DNA of 10,004 nucleotides from Actinomycetes bacterium (GCA_023428465.1 JAEYXM010000244.1:1-10004); one strand, 5' to 3'. Counted from the first letter of the stretch, positions 1 through 9,839 are shown. A program made the numbers and translations. Notes: generated by a model not told the origin, from the letters alone.

Positions 1-1238
<1,238 letters not shown>

Positions 1239-1297
1239 GGAAGCTCCTTCTTGGGCGTTCGGGTGACGGTTCCGGGTTGACTACGGCGCTGGGCTGG

Positions 1298-1342
1298 CCA
1301 GCGGCCGGGAGAACCCGCCGCCGGTCCACATCAACCGGCCGC
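1298..1342 (-). promoter_or_regulatory. Structured 5' leader of eno with two competing hairpins
   Basis: Within the predicted eno leader, an 8-base perfect inverted repeat pairs 1335-1342 with 1301-1308 (GCGGCCGG / CCGGCCGC) across a 26-base loop. A second fold pairs 1314-1324 with 1298-1309 across a TTCT tetraloop (about 11 pairs, one bulged G, one G-U). Both use 1301-1308, so they exclude each other. Pairing was worked out by hand. In DNA this GC-rich some pairing is expected by chance, so a regulatory role is only a possibility. Confidence 0.35.
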
Positions 1343-1347
1343 GGTCC

Positions 1348-1378
1348 AGCCTAGCCACGACCGCCGCCGACGCGTCAG
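1348..1378 (-). promoter_or_regulatory. Putative sigma-70-type promoter of eno
   Basis: On the minus strand a TAGGCT hexamer (1348-1353) fits the actinobacterial -10 pattern TAnnnT. A weak -35 candidate, CTGACG (1373-1378), lies upstream with a rather long 19-base spacer. Transcription would start near 1341, giving a leader of about 100 bases before the GTG at 1238. The site lies downstream of the pntB hairpin, as expected for a separate eno transcript. The -10 is credible; the -35 is weak. Confidence 0.5.
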
Positions 1379-1398
1379 GACGTTCGACCACGCGCGCC

Positions 1399-1432
1399 GA
1401 CGGCCAGCCCACCGCGGGGTGGACCGGCCGTC
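1399..1432 (-). terminator. Hairpin terminator after pntB
   Basis: Twenty-one bases after the pntB stop, minus-strand RNA can form a 15-pair stem (GACGGCCGGTCCACC with GGTGGGCTGGCCGTC) closed by a 4-base CCGC loop. Thirteen pairs are Watson-Crick and two are G-U wobbles. On the plus strand the same two positions become A-C mismatches, so the fold favours minus-strand transcripts. No U-tract follows, which is common for actinobacterial hairpin terminators. It is likely the end of the pntAB transcript. Confidence 0.7.
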
Positions 1433-1453
1433 GGGATCGAGCGTGTGCGCAGG

Positions 1454-2902
<1,449 letters not shown>

Positions 2903-2904
2903 CC

Positions 2905-4461
2905 TCATGCCTCCTTCCGGAACATGGAGAGCATCCGGTACGACACCAGGAACCCGCCGAAGATGTTGATCGACGCAATGGTCGCGGCCACGAACGACAT
3001 GCTCATGATCCACAGGTCCGACGAGCCCAGCTGGAGCAGGGCGCCGACCAGGATGATCCCGGAGATCGCGTTCGTCTGAGCCATGAGCGGCGTGTGCAGC
3101 GAGTGCGCGACGCCGCTGATGACGTAGAACCCGACGATCACGGCGAGCGCGAACACGGTGAACGCCGTCACGAAGCTCGCGGGCGAGAACGTCACCGCGA
3201 GGATCACGGCGAGCGCCGCGACGCCGGCGCCGATGAGGCGGCGCCGGGCCTTGGACGCGGCGGCCAGCGCGTCGAGGCGCGCCTTCTCCTCCGGGTCGAC
3301 GACGGGTGCGGCAGCGACCGTTGCGGACGGGGCCGCGGACACCGCGACCGGTGGTGGCGGCCACAGCACCTCGCCCTCGCGCGTGACGGTCATGCCGCGC
3401 TGCACCGGGTCCTCCATGTCGAGGGTGAGCTCGCCGTTCTTCTCCGGCGTCACGAGCTTCATGAGGTGCACGATGTTGGTGCCGAACAGCTGCGAGGTGT
3501 GCCGCGGCATCCGGCTCGTCAGGTCCGTGTAGCCGACGATGACGACGCCGTTGTCCGAGACGACGCGCTTGCCGGGCACGGTGAGCTCGCAGTTGCCGCC
3601 GCCGGGGGCGCCGAGGTCGACGATCACGCTGCCGGGCCGCATCGACGCGACCATCTCGGCGGTGATCGTGATCGGTGCCTTGCCACGCACGAGCGCGGTC
3701 GTGACGATCACGTCCGCCCGCTTCGCCTCGACGGCGTAGACGCGCATCGCGGCCGCCTGCTGCTCCTCGGTCAGCGGCTTGGCGTAACCGTCCGCGCTGA
3801 CCTCCTGCTGGGCCTCGGGCGCGTCGACGAACGTGCCGCCCATCGACTCGATCTGCTCCGCCACCTCGGGGCGGACGTCGAAGGCCCGCACCTGGGCGCC
3901 GAGGCTGTTGGCCGCACCGATCGCGGCGAGCCCGGCGACACCGGCACCGATGACGAAGACGTTCGCGGGCGCCGTCTTGCCGGCCGCGGTGACCTGGCCG
4001 GTGAACATGCCGCCGTACTCCTCGGCAGCCTCGATGACGGCGCGGTAGCCGGCGACGTTGGACAGCGTGCTGAGCACGTCCAGCGCCTGCGCGCGCGAGA
4101 TGCGCGGGACGGCGTCGAGCGCGAGCGCGGTGACGCCCTTCTTCGCGAGGGTCTCGACGAACTCCGGGTTGGCGGCCGGGCCGAGCATCGCGACGAGGGT
4201 CTGGCCCTTCTTCAGGGTGCGCAGGTGCTTGTCCGCGGGCGTGTTGACGACCGTCACGATGTCGGCCGACCACGCGGCCTTCGCCGGTACGACGGTCGCA
4301 CCCGCCTCGGTGAACGCCTCGTCCGGGTACGCGGCCTCGACACCGGCGCCCGCCTCGACGACCACCTCATAACCCAGCTTGATCAGCTGCGCCACCGTCG
4401 TGGGGGTTGCGGCCACCAGCCGCTCGCCGGGACGCGACTCCCGGGGAATCCCGATCTTCAT
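2905..4461 (-). CDS. pntA: NAD(P) transhydrogenase subunit alpha (fused, E. coli-type)
   Basis: NAD(H)-binding subunit of the proton-translocating transhydrogenase, 518 residues; E. coli PntA is 510. Domain I starts at once with MKIGIPRES and includes PRISRAQALDVLS (119-131), where R120, Q125, D128 and S131 match the nucleotide-site residues of Rhodospirillum domain I. A Rossmann motif GAGVAGLAAIGAANSLGA (172-189) follows, then AFD (D195 for the NAD ribose) and IVDLGAPGGGNCE (280-292). A Pro/Ala-rich linker (about 368-390) and a charged stretch precede four hydrophobic segments near 408-425, 430-452, 464-479 and 484-506, ending MLSMFRKEA. Domain I and the four-helix part are thus one protein, not split into PntAA and PntAB as in some bacteria. 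The start ATG at 4461 is chosen because the family begins at MKIGIPRES and GAGGAG-like GAGGAG sits 8 bases upstream. An in-frame upstream ATG at 4497 would add 12 residues unlike the family. pntB follows after 2 bases. Confidence 0.97.
   Translation of the reverse strand: MKIGIPRESRPGERLVAATPTTVAQLIKLGYEVVVEAGAGVEAAYPDEAFTEAGATVVPAKAAWSADIVTVVNTPADKHLRTLKKGQTLVAMLGPAANPEFVETLAKKGVTALALDAVPRISRAQALDVLSTLSNVAGYRAVIEAAEEYGGMFTGQVTAAGKTAPANVFVIGAGVAGLAAIGAANSLGAQVRAFDVRPEVAEQIESMGGTFVDAPEAQQEVSADGYAKPLTEEQQAAAMRVYAVEAKRADVIVTTALVRGKAPITITAEMVASMRPGSVIVDLGAPGGGNCELTVPGKRVVSDNGVVIVGYTDLTSRMPRHTSQLFGTNIVHLMKLVTPEKNGELTLDMEDPVQRGMTVTREGEVLWPPPPVAVSAAPSATVAAAPVVDPEEKARLDALAAASKARRRLIGAGVAALAVILAVTFSPASFVTAFTVFALAVIVGFYVISGVAHSLHTPLMAQTNAISGIILVGALLQLGSSDLWIMSMSFVAATIASINIFGGFLVSYRMLSMFRKEA
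2910..2916 (-). promoter_or_regulatory. Ribosome binding site that decides the pntB start
   Basis: AAGGAGG on the minus strand lies inside the last codons of pntA. It is 1 base from the ATG at 2908 and 7 bases from the ATG at 2902. The spacing supports 2902, giving an N-terminus of MFLHLIQG rather than MRMFLHL. Confidence 0.7.
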
Positions 4462-4504
4462 GCCACCTGCTCCTCGTCTGGGCGACGCCGCCGGCACCCG
4501 GTCG

Positions 4505-4533
4505 ACGGTAACCGCGCCGTGGGAAATACGGAC
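4505..4533 (-). promoter_or_regulatory. Possible pntAB promoter
   Basis: In the 205-base mazG-pntA gap (4462-4666), a minus-strand TACCGT (4505-4510) fits the TAnnnT -10 pattern about 44 bases before the pntA start. At a 17-base spacer the -35 position (4528-4533) reads GTCCGT, a poor match to TTGACA. The adjacent stretch with TATTTCCC (4520-4527) is the least GC-rich part of the gap. Evidence for a promoter is weak but the gap length supports one. Confidence 0.3.
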
Positions 4534-4555
4534 GGGACGTTGGGCTCACCGCGCC

Positions 4556-4567
4556 GCGGGCGCCCGC
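4556..4567. repeat. 12-base palindrome upstream of pntA, core repeated at 4626-4636
   Basis: GCGGGCGCCCGC at 4556-4567 is a perfect palindrome. Eleven of its bases (GCGGGCGCCCG) recur at 4626-4636, 70 bases away in the same gap. It could be a paired operator site for pntAB or chance in GC-rich DNA; no known factor is recognised. Confidence 0.3.
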
Positions 4568-4630
4568 CGATTGTGCGCCACAGCATCCCAGACACCCGAG
4601 GCCGAACCGGACGGCGTCCGCGGTCGCGGG

Positions 4631-4645
4631 CGCCCGGGCCGGGCG
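4631..4645 (-). terminator. Weak terminator-like hairpin after mazG
   Basis: CGCCCGG and CCGGGCG flank a single base 22 bases after the mazG stop, so a realistic fold is a 5-pair stem with a 5-base loop. There is no U-tract. The stem is short and the sequence very GC-rich, so termination here is uncertain and the mfd operon transcript may read on into pntAB. Confidence 0.3.
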
Positions 4646-4666
4646 GCGCGCGTCCTGGCCCGCGCG

Positions 4667-5434
4667 TCAGGCCGGGCGGGACTCCGTCGCGCGGAGCGCG
4701 GACTCCAGCTCGCGGACGACGCCGCGCAGCGCCGCCTCGGCGTCGATCCCGGCGGCCTGGGCCTCCAGCGCGACCGAGAGCAGCGCGAGCCCGACCCCCC
4801 GTGACGGCTCGTCCGGGCGGGCACCGGTCCCCGCAGACCCGGCGACGGGCACCGCCGTGAGCGCCGCGGCGACGTCGGCGACCGGGAGGCCGGCGCGCGA
4901 CGCGCGACCGGCGACCTTCTCCGCTCGGGCCAGGGCGGGCATGCCGGCGGGGATCCCGTCGAGCGCGGACTCGCGGGCCTTCTCGGCCTTCTTGATGCGC
5001 TCCCAGTTGGCGTGCACCTCGTGTGCGCCGGAGACCTCGACGTCACCGAAGACGTGCGGGTGCCGGCGCCGCAGCTTCGCGGTGATGCCCGCCGCGACCT
5101 CGCCGATGCCGAAGGGCTCGTCCGGGTCCTCGGCGGCCACGCGCGCGTGGAACACGACCTGCAGCAGCAGGTCGCCGAGCTCCTCACGCAGGGCCGCGCG
5201 GTCCCCCGTCTCGACGGCCTCCACGACCTCGAAGACCTCCTCCACCGCGTACGGCAGGAGCGAGGTGTGGGTCTGCTCCGCGTCCCACGGGCACCCGCCC
5301 GGGGAGCGCAGCCGGTCCATCACCGCGACGAGGTCCGCCAGGGCGGCCACCGCGGCGTCGCCCGCACGCCCCGTACCGGCGGGGTCGTCCGCCGGAGCCG
5401 GCCCGACGGCGTCGTCCGGGCGCGGGCCCGTCAC
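4667..5434 (-). CDS. mazG: MazG-family nucleoside triphosphate pyrophosphohydrolase
   Basis: Hydrolyses NTPs or dNTPs to monophosphate and pyrophosphate; MazG is linked to removal of damaged nucleotides and to (p)ppGpp effects in other bacteria. The 255-residue product shows the first MazG domain clearly: SPGGCPWDAEQTHTSL (44-59), then AVEEVFEVVEAVE (63-75) and REELGDLLLQVVFHARVA (83-100), giving the EExxE and ExxD metal-binding signature at E65, E66, E69, E85 and D88. NWERIKKAEK (143-152) and the GIPAGMPALARAEK segment (160-173) are also family hallmarks. The C-terminal half (about 174-255) is degenerate: where two-domain MazG proteins carry a second acidic set, this one has GVGLALLSVALEAQ. 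The start GTG at 5434 overlaps the upstream stop as GTGA, suggesting translational coupling; no strong ribosome site precedes it. Later in-frame GTGs at residues 29 and 38 are alternatives. Third gene of the mfd operon. Confidence 0.92.
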   Translation of the reverse strand: MTGPRPDDAVGPAPADDPAGTGRAGDAAVAALADLVAVMDRLRSPGGCPWDAEQTHTSLLPYAVEEVFEVVEAVETGDRAALREELGDLLLQVVFHARVAAEDPDEPFGIGEVAAGITAKLRRRHPHVFGDVEVSGAHEVHANWERIKKAEKARESALDGIPAGMPALARAEKVAGRASRAGLPVADVAAALTAVPVAGSAGTGARPDEPSRGVGLALLSVALEAQAAGIDAEAALRGVVRELESALRATESRPA

Positions 5435-5958
5435 TGGGCGACCGGGACCCCGAGCAGGTCCGCGCCCACGAGCCATTCGGGGACGACGTCGACGATCGTG
5501 CCCGTCTCGATGTCGAAGGCCCCGTACCGGGGGTTGACCTGGATGTCGGCGGCGCGGCGCGCGTCGTCCATCTCCTGGGCGATCTGCTCCACGTCGTCGT
5601 GGTTGCCCGCGACGTTGACCATGGCGAGGTAGCGGGCGACCTCGATGCCGCCTGCACTGAACCCGCTCGTGTCGACGCCCGCGGCCTCGAGCGCGGCGAG
5701 CGCCTCCGAGCCGGGGACCGCGATGTCGTACTCGACCGCGACGTCCTCGCCCGCGCGGACCGCGACGAGCACGTTGAGCAGCTGGCCGGGGGTGGCGCTG
5801 CCCAGGTCGCGGAAGTCCTCGTAGGCGCCCTGCAGGTACGCTTCGCTGATCTCGTGGCCGTCGACGACGGCCGCAGCACCCGGGTGCGCGGAGCACCCCG
5901 CGGTCACCGCCGCCAGTCCTGCCACCACGACGGCCGCAACCGCTCGCCTCGTCCGCAC
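5431..5958 (-). CDS. Putative lipoprotein with SurA-N-like segment
   Basis: Predicted exported protein of 175 residues, role unknown. It begins MRTRRAVAAVVVAGL, a short basic then hydrophobic signal peptide ending in VTAGC, so C22 is a likely lipidation site; Thr at -3 is less usual than Leu, Val or Ala. After it, GAAAVVDGHEISEAYL (27-42) resembles the start of SurA-type chaperone N-terminal domains, but no PPIase domain follows. Near the C-terminus, VNPRYGAFD (141-149) and PEWL (160-163) resemble a motif I recall from actinobacterial SurA-N lipoproteins found next to mazG. The start GTG at 5958 is chosen because a perfect AGGAGG lies 6 bases upstream; an ATG at 5979 would add 7 residues and place that site inside the gene. 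It sits 24 bases after mfd and overlaps mazG by 4 bases. Lipoprotein call likely; chaperone role only inferred. Confidence 0.8.
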   Translation of the reverse strand: MRTRRAVAAVVVAGLAAVTAGCSAHPGAAAVVDGHEISEAYLQGAYEDFRDLGSATPGQLLNVLVAVRAGEDVAVEYDIAVPGSEALAALEAAGVDTSGFSAGGIEVARYLAMVNVAGNHDDVEQIAQEMDDARRAADIQVNPRYGAFDIETGTIVDVVPEWLVGADLLGVPVAQ

Positions 5959-5964
5959 CGGGAA

Positions 5965-5970
5965 CCTCCT
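5965..5970 (-). promoter_or_regulatory. Ribosome binding site that decides the lipoprotein start
   Basis: A perfect AGGAGG on the minus strand with a 6-base spacer to the GTG at 5958. It lies downstream of the alternative ATG at 5979, which has no comparable site because the mfd stop region directly precedes it. This supports the 175-residue form. Confidence 0.75.
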
Positions 5971-5982
5971 GCGTCGCATCGG

Positions 5983-8900
5983 TCAGGCACCGCCGCCCAT
6001 GCTAGGCGAACCGCCGGACGCCGACGTCGCCTGCCCGGCCGTCGCCGCTGGACGTGGCGGTGCGATGACGGCACCGATGAGCTCGCGCACCCAGTCGAGC
6101 ACCGGAGTCCCGGACAGCGGCTGCCCGCCGATGCGCGACGTCGTCGGGAAGGGCACGAGGATCGCGCGGACGCCGGGCTTGAGGACGGTCCCCGGGTACA
6201 GCCGCATGAGGCGCAGCTGCGCGGACTCGGCGAGCTCGACGGGCGCGAGCCGGACGTACTTGCCCTGCACGGTCACGTCGGTGAGCCCGACGCCGCGCGC
6301 GAGGTTGCGCACGTCCGCGACGGCGATGAGGTTCTCCACGGCCTCCGGCGGCGTGCCGTACCGGTCGTCGAGCTCGGTGCGCACCTCGGCGAGCGCCTCG
6401 GGCGTGGCCGCGTCGGCGATCTTGCGGTACGCCTCGAGCCGCAGGCGCTCGTGCCCGATGTACTCGTGCGGGACGTGCGCGTCCAGCGGCAGCTCGATCG
6501 TCACCTCCGCGGGCCGCTCCTGTGCCTCCCCGCGGAAGGCCGCGACGGCGTCGGCCACCATGCGCACGTACAGGTCGAAGCCGACGCCCGCGATGTGCCC
6601 GGACTGCTCGCCACCCAGCAGGTTGCCGGCGCCGCGGATCTCGAGGTCCTTGAGCGCGATCTGCATGCCCGAGCCCAGGTCGGTGTTCGCGGCCATGGTC
6701 GCCAGGCGGTCGTGCGCGGTCTCCGTGAGGGGCTTGTCCGTCGGGTACATGAAGTACGCGTAGGCCCGGTCGCGGCCCCGGCCGACGCGGCCGCGCAGCT
6801 GGTGCAGCTGGGACAGGCCCAGGAGGTCGGCGCGCTCCAGGATCAGGGTGTTGGCGTTGGAGATGTCCAGGCCGGTCTCGACGATCGTCGTGCAGACGAG
6901 CACGTCGAAGCGCTTCTCCCAGAAGTCGACGATGACCTGCTCGAGCTGGTGCTCGCCCATCTGGCCGTGCGCGACGGCGATGCGCGCCTCGGGCACGAGC
7001 TCGGCGAGCCGGGCGGCGGTGCGCCCGATCGTGCTCACCTTGTTGTGCACGAAGAACACCTGGCCCTCGCGCAGCAGCTCGCGCCGGATCGCGGCGACGA
7101 CCTGCTTCTCGTCGTAGCCGCCGACGAACGTCAGGACCGGGTGACGCTCCTCGGGGGGCGTCGTGAGCGTGGACATCTCGCGGATGCCGGTGACCGCCAT
7201 CTCGAGCGTGCGCGGGATGGGCGTGGCGCTCATCGCGAGGACGTCCACGTCCGTACGCAGCTGCTTGAGCGTCTCCTTGTGCTCGACGCCGAACCGCTGC
7301 TCCTCGTCGACCACCACGAGCCCGAGGTCCTTGAACCGCACCTGCCCCGTGATGAGGCGGTGGGTGCCGATGACGACGTCGACGGTCCCGTCGGCGAGGC
7401 CCTCGATCACGGCCTTCGCCTCGGCGTCGGTCTGGAACCGCGAGAGCGCCTTCACGGTCACGGGGAAGGGCGCGTACCGCTCGGTGAACGTGTCGAGGTG
7501 CTGCTGGACGAGGAGCGTCGTGGGGACGAGCACGGCGACCTGCTTGCCGTCCTGCACGGCCTTGAAGGCGGCGCGCACGGCGATCTCCGTCTTGCCGTAG
7601 CCGACGTCGCCGCAGATGAGCCGGTCCATCGGCACCGGCTTGGCCATGTCGGCCTTGACCTCCTCGATGGTCGCGAGCTGGTCCGGCGTCTCGACGTGGG
7701 CGAAGGCGTCCTCGAGCTCGGCCTGCCAGGGAGTGTCCGGGCCGAAGGCGTGGCCCTGCGTGGCCATGCGCGCCGAGTAGAGGCGGATCAGCTCGGCGGC
7801 GATCTCCTTGACCGCCTTGCGCGCCCGGCCCTTGGTCTTCGCCCAGTCCGACCCGCCCATCTTGTTCAGCGCGGGCGCCTCGCCACCGGTGTACTTGGTG
7901 ACCTGGTCGAGCTGGTCGGTCGGCACGTAGAGACGGTCGCCCGGCTGGCCGCGCTTGGAGCTCGCGTACTCGATGACGAGGTACTCGCGCGTGCCCGGCG
8001 CCGGTCCGGCCTTGATGGTGCGCTGGACGAGCTCGACGAAGCGCCCGACGCCGTGCTGCTCGTGCACCACGTAGTCACCGGCGCGCAGCTGGAGCGGGTC
8101 GACGGAGTTGCGGCGCCGCGCCGGGAGGGCACGCATGTCGCGCGTGCTGGCGCCCGCGCGACCCGTCAGGTCGGCCTCGGTGAAGAGCGCGAGCTGCAGG
8201 CCCTCCGCGACGAAGCCGCGCCCGACCGGCGCTGGCACGACGTGCACCACCCCGGCCTCGGGGGCGTCCGGCAGGTCGCCGACCGCGCGGGCCGGGACGT
8301 CGTGGCCGGCCAGCTGCTCGACCATGCGCTGGGCGGGGCCCGGCCCGTCCGTGGCGAGGACGAGGCGCCAGCCCGACCGGGCGAGGTCCGTCAGGTCGGC
8401 GAGCGCGCGCGCGACGTCGCCGTGGTAGACGCGGACGTCGCGTGCGGCCACCGTGAGCGCCGTCCCGTCGTCACCGGCCTCGGCGTCGGACGTGGCCGGA
8501 CCGGCGTCGGCCGCGGCGCTCCCCGTGCCGCCGTCGTCCGGGCCGACGTCCGGGCCGACGCCGTCGCCCGCGCCGTCGAGCGCGAAGGCGCTGAGCGTCC
8601 ACCAGCCGAAGCCGCGCGTGATCGCGTCCTCCCGAGTGGGCCCGTACCCGGCGAACGACGCCGCACGCAGGTCGATCGGCGTCCGGCCGCCTGCGGCCGC
8701 GGCGGTCCAGGCGGCCTCGAGGAACTCCTGCGTGGTCGCCGTCAGGTCGTGCGCGCGGCGGCGCACGCGCTCGGGCTCGGCGACGACGACGAGCGAGCGG
8801 GCGGGCAGCAGGTCGAGCACGGGCACCATCGCGTCGACGAGGGCCGGCGCGAGCGACTCCATGCCCTCGACGGCGACGCCGCCGGCGATCTTGTCCAGCA

Positions 8901-9699
8901 TCTCGGCGGCACCGGGCAGGCGCTCGCGCAGGTCCGCGGCGCGGGCGCGCACGGCGTCGGTGAGCAGGATCTCGCGGCACGGCGGGGCCCACAGCGACGT
9001 GGCGCTGTCCAGGCTGCGCTGGTCGGCGACCGCGAAGGTGCGGATCTCGTCGACCGTGTCGCCCCAGAGCTCGAGGCGCAGCGGGTGCTCCTCGGTCGGC
9101 GGGAAGACGTCGAGGATGCCGCCGCGGACCGCGAACTCGCCGCGCCGTTCGACCATGTCCACGCGCGTGTAGGCCGCGGCGACGAGCCGTTCCGCGACGT
9201 CGCTCAGGTCCACCTGGTCCCCGACCGCCGCGGCGACGGGCTCGAGCTCACCGAGCCCGGCGACGACCGGCTGCAGCAGGGCGCGCACGGGCACGACGAG
9301 GACGCCGATCGGCCCGCGGTGCGGGGCGTCCTCGGGGTGCGCGAGGCGGCGGAACACGGCCAGCCGCCGGGCCACGGTGTCCGAGCGGGGCGAGAGCCGC
9401 TCGTGCGGCAGCGTCTCCCAGGCGGGCAGGACGGCGACCTGGTCGGCGGGGACGTAGCTGCGCAGGGCGAGCGCGAGGTCGTCGGCCTCGCGCCCCGTGG
9501 CGGTGACGACGACGAGGGGCGCCTGCGCGCCGTCGGCGGCGGCCGTGGCGCCCGAGAGCGCGGCGACGAGCGGGGGCCGCGCGCCCACGGGCACGACGAC
9601 GTCGAGCTCGCCGCGGGCGACGGACCGGGACGCGAGGTCGATGGCCTCACGGACGCCGGGGTCGCCGGTGAGCACGGACAGCACGCCGGTGAGGTTCAT
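5983..9699 (-). CDS. mfd: Transcription-repair coupling factor Mfd
   Basis: ATP-driven translocase that recognises RNA polymerase stalled at DNA lesions, displaces it and recruits UvrA. The product is 1238 residues (E. coli 1148). The N-terminal UvrB-like region has ATGREADDLALALRSY (67-82), LPAWETLPHERLSPRSD (91-107) and RRGEFAVRGGILDVFPP (185-201). The polymerase-interaction domain begins near GDYVVHEQHGVGRF (541-554). The motor shows Walker A CGDVGYGKT (697-704, K703), Walker B VVDEEQRFG (796-804), LAMSATPIPRTLEMA (821-835), VETGLDI (940-946) and QLRGRVGRGRDRAYAYF (967-983). The C-terminal TRCF domain spans about 1065-1210. Two additions stand out: an acidic Gly/Asp/Ala insert (about 376-411) and a Pro/Ala/Gly/Ser tail after 1210. 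The start ATG at 9699 gives MNLTGVLSVL; GGAG lies only 3 bases upstream, and an in-frame GTG at 9708 would add three residues. First gene of the mfd-lipoprotein-mazG operon. Confidence 0.98.
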   Translation of the reverse strand: MNLTGVLSVLTGDPGVREAIDLASRSVARGELDVVVPVGARPPLVAALSGATAAADGAQAPLVVVTATGREADDLALALRSYVPADQVAVLPAWETLPHERLSPRSDTVARRLAVFRRLAHPEDAPHRGPIGVLVVPVRALLQPVVAGLGELEPVAAAVGDQVDLSDVAERLVAAAYTRVDMVERRGEFAVRGGILDVFPPTEEHPLRLELWGDTVDEIRTFAVADQRSLDSATSLWAPPCREILLTDAVRARAADLRERLPGAAEMLDKIAGGVAVEGMESLAPALVDAMVPVLDLLPARSLVVVAEPERVRRRAHDLTATTQEFLEAAWTAAAAGGRTPIDLRAASFAGYGPTREDAITRGFGWWTLSAFALDGAGDGVGPDVGPDDGGTGSAAADAGPATSDAEAGDDGTALTVAARDVRVYHGDVARALADLTDLARSGWRLVLATDGPGPAQRMVEQLAGHDVPARAVGDLPDAPEAGVVHVVPAPVGRGFVAEGLQLALFTEADLTGRAGASTRDMRALPARRRNSVDPLQLRAGDYVVHEQHGVGRFVELVQRTIKAGPAPGTREYLVIEYASSKRGQPGDRLYVPTDQLDQVTKYTGGEAPALNKMGGSDWAKTKGRARKAVKEIAAELIRLYSARMATQGHAFGPDTPWQAELEDAFAHVETPDQLATIEEVKADMAKPVPMDRLICGDVGYGKTEIAVRAAFKAVQDGKQVAVLVPTTLLVQQHLDTFTERYAPFPVTVKALSRFQTDAEAKAVIEGLADGTVDVVIGTHRLITGQVRFKDLGLVVVDEEQRFGVEHKETLKQLRTDVDVLAMSATPIPRTLEMAVTGIREMSTLTTPPEERHPVLTFVGGYDEKQVVAAIRRELLREGQVFFVHNKVSTIGRTAARLAELVPEARIAVAHGQMGEHQLEQVIVDFWEKRFDVLVCTTIVETGLDISNANTLILERADLLGLSQLHQLRGRVGRGRDRAYAYFMYPTDKPLTETAHDRLATMAANTDLGSGMQIALKDLEIRGAGNLLGGEQSGHIAGVGFDLYVRMVADAVAAFRGEAQERPAEVTIELPLDAHVPHEYIGHERLRLEAYRKIADAATPEALAEVRTELDDRYGTPPEAVENLIAVADVRNLARGVGLTDVTVQGKYVRLAPVELAESAQLRLMRLYPGTVLKPGVRAILVPFPTTSRIGGQPLSGTPVLDWVRELIGAVIAPPRPAATAGQATSASGGSPSMGGGA
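8536..8559. repeat. Perfect 12-base tandem repeat inside mfd
   Basis: The plus strand carries gtccgggccgac twice in direct succession (8536-8547 and 8548-8559). On the minus strand it encodes VGPD twice (Mfd residues 381-388) within the low-complexity acidic insert. The 12-base unit keeps the frame, so copy number could change without breaking mfd. Confidence 0.85.
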
Positions 9700-9717
9700 G
9701 GTCTCCACGCAGGTCGA

Positions 9718-9741
9718 GGCCCGGGCGCGAGGGGCCCGGGC
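9718..9741 (-). promoter_or_regulatory. Leader hairpin before mfd
   Basis: The 8-base palindrome GCCCGGGC occurs at 9719-9726 and 9734-9741, separated by 7 bases, so the copies can pair into an 8-pair stem. The near edge is about 19 bases from the mfd ATG and would lie in the mfd 5' leader. No U-tract follows. It could affect translation or attenuation; function not shown. Confidence 0.4.
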
Positions 9742-9784
9742 AGCACGAGAACCCCGGCACCGGGCGGTGACGGGGGGTGCGGAC

Positions 9785-9790
9785 AGTCTA
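9785..9790 (-). promoter_or_regulatory. Putative -10 element of the mfd promoter
   Basis: Minus-strand TAGACT fits the actinobacterial TAnnnT -10 pattern and sits in one of the few AT-containing stretches of the upstream region. No convincing -35 is seen at 17-18 bases. A start near 9779 would give a leader of about 80 bases that contains the GCCCGGGC hairpin. Confidence 0.45.
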
Positions 9791-9839
9791 GGTTCGCCCA
9801 CCGACACCCGCAGCGCTCGCCTGCGCCGACCTGCGCGGG

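Noticed and set aside
2906..2908. ATG at 2908 as the pntB start overlapping the pntA stop
   Set aside because: Possible, but AAGGAGG would be only 1 base away; the ATG at 2902 has proper 7-base spacing.
3094..4860. Long plus-strand open frame of 588 codons opposite pntA and mazG
   Set aside because: It spans two real genes on the other strand and the gap between them; charged, low-complexity product and no ribosome site.
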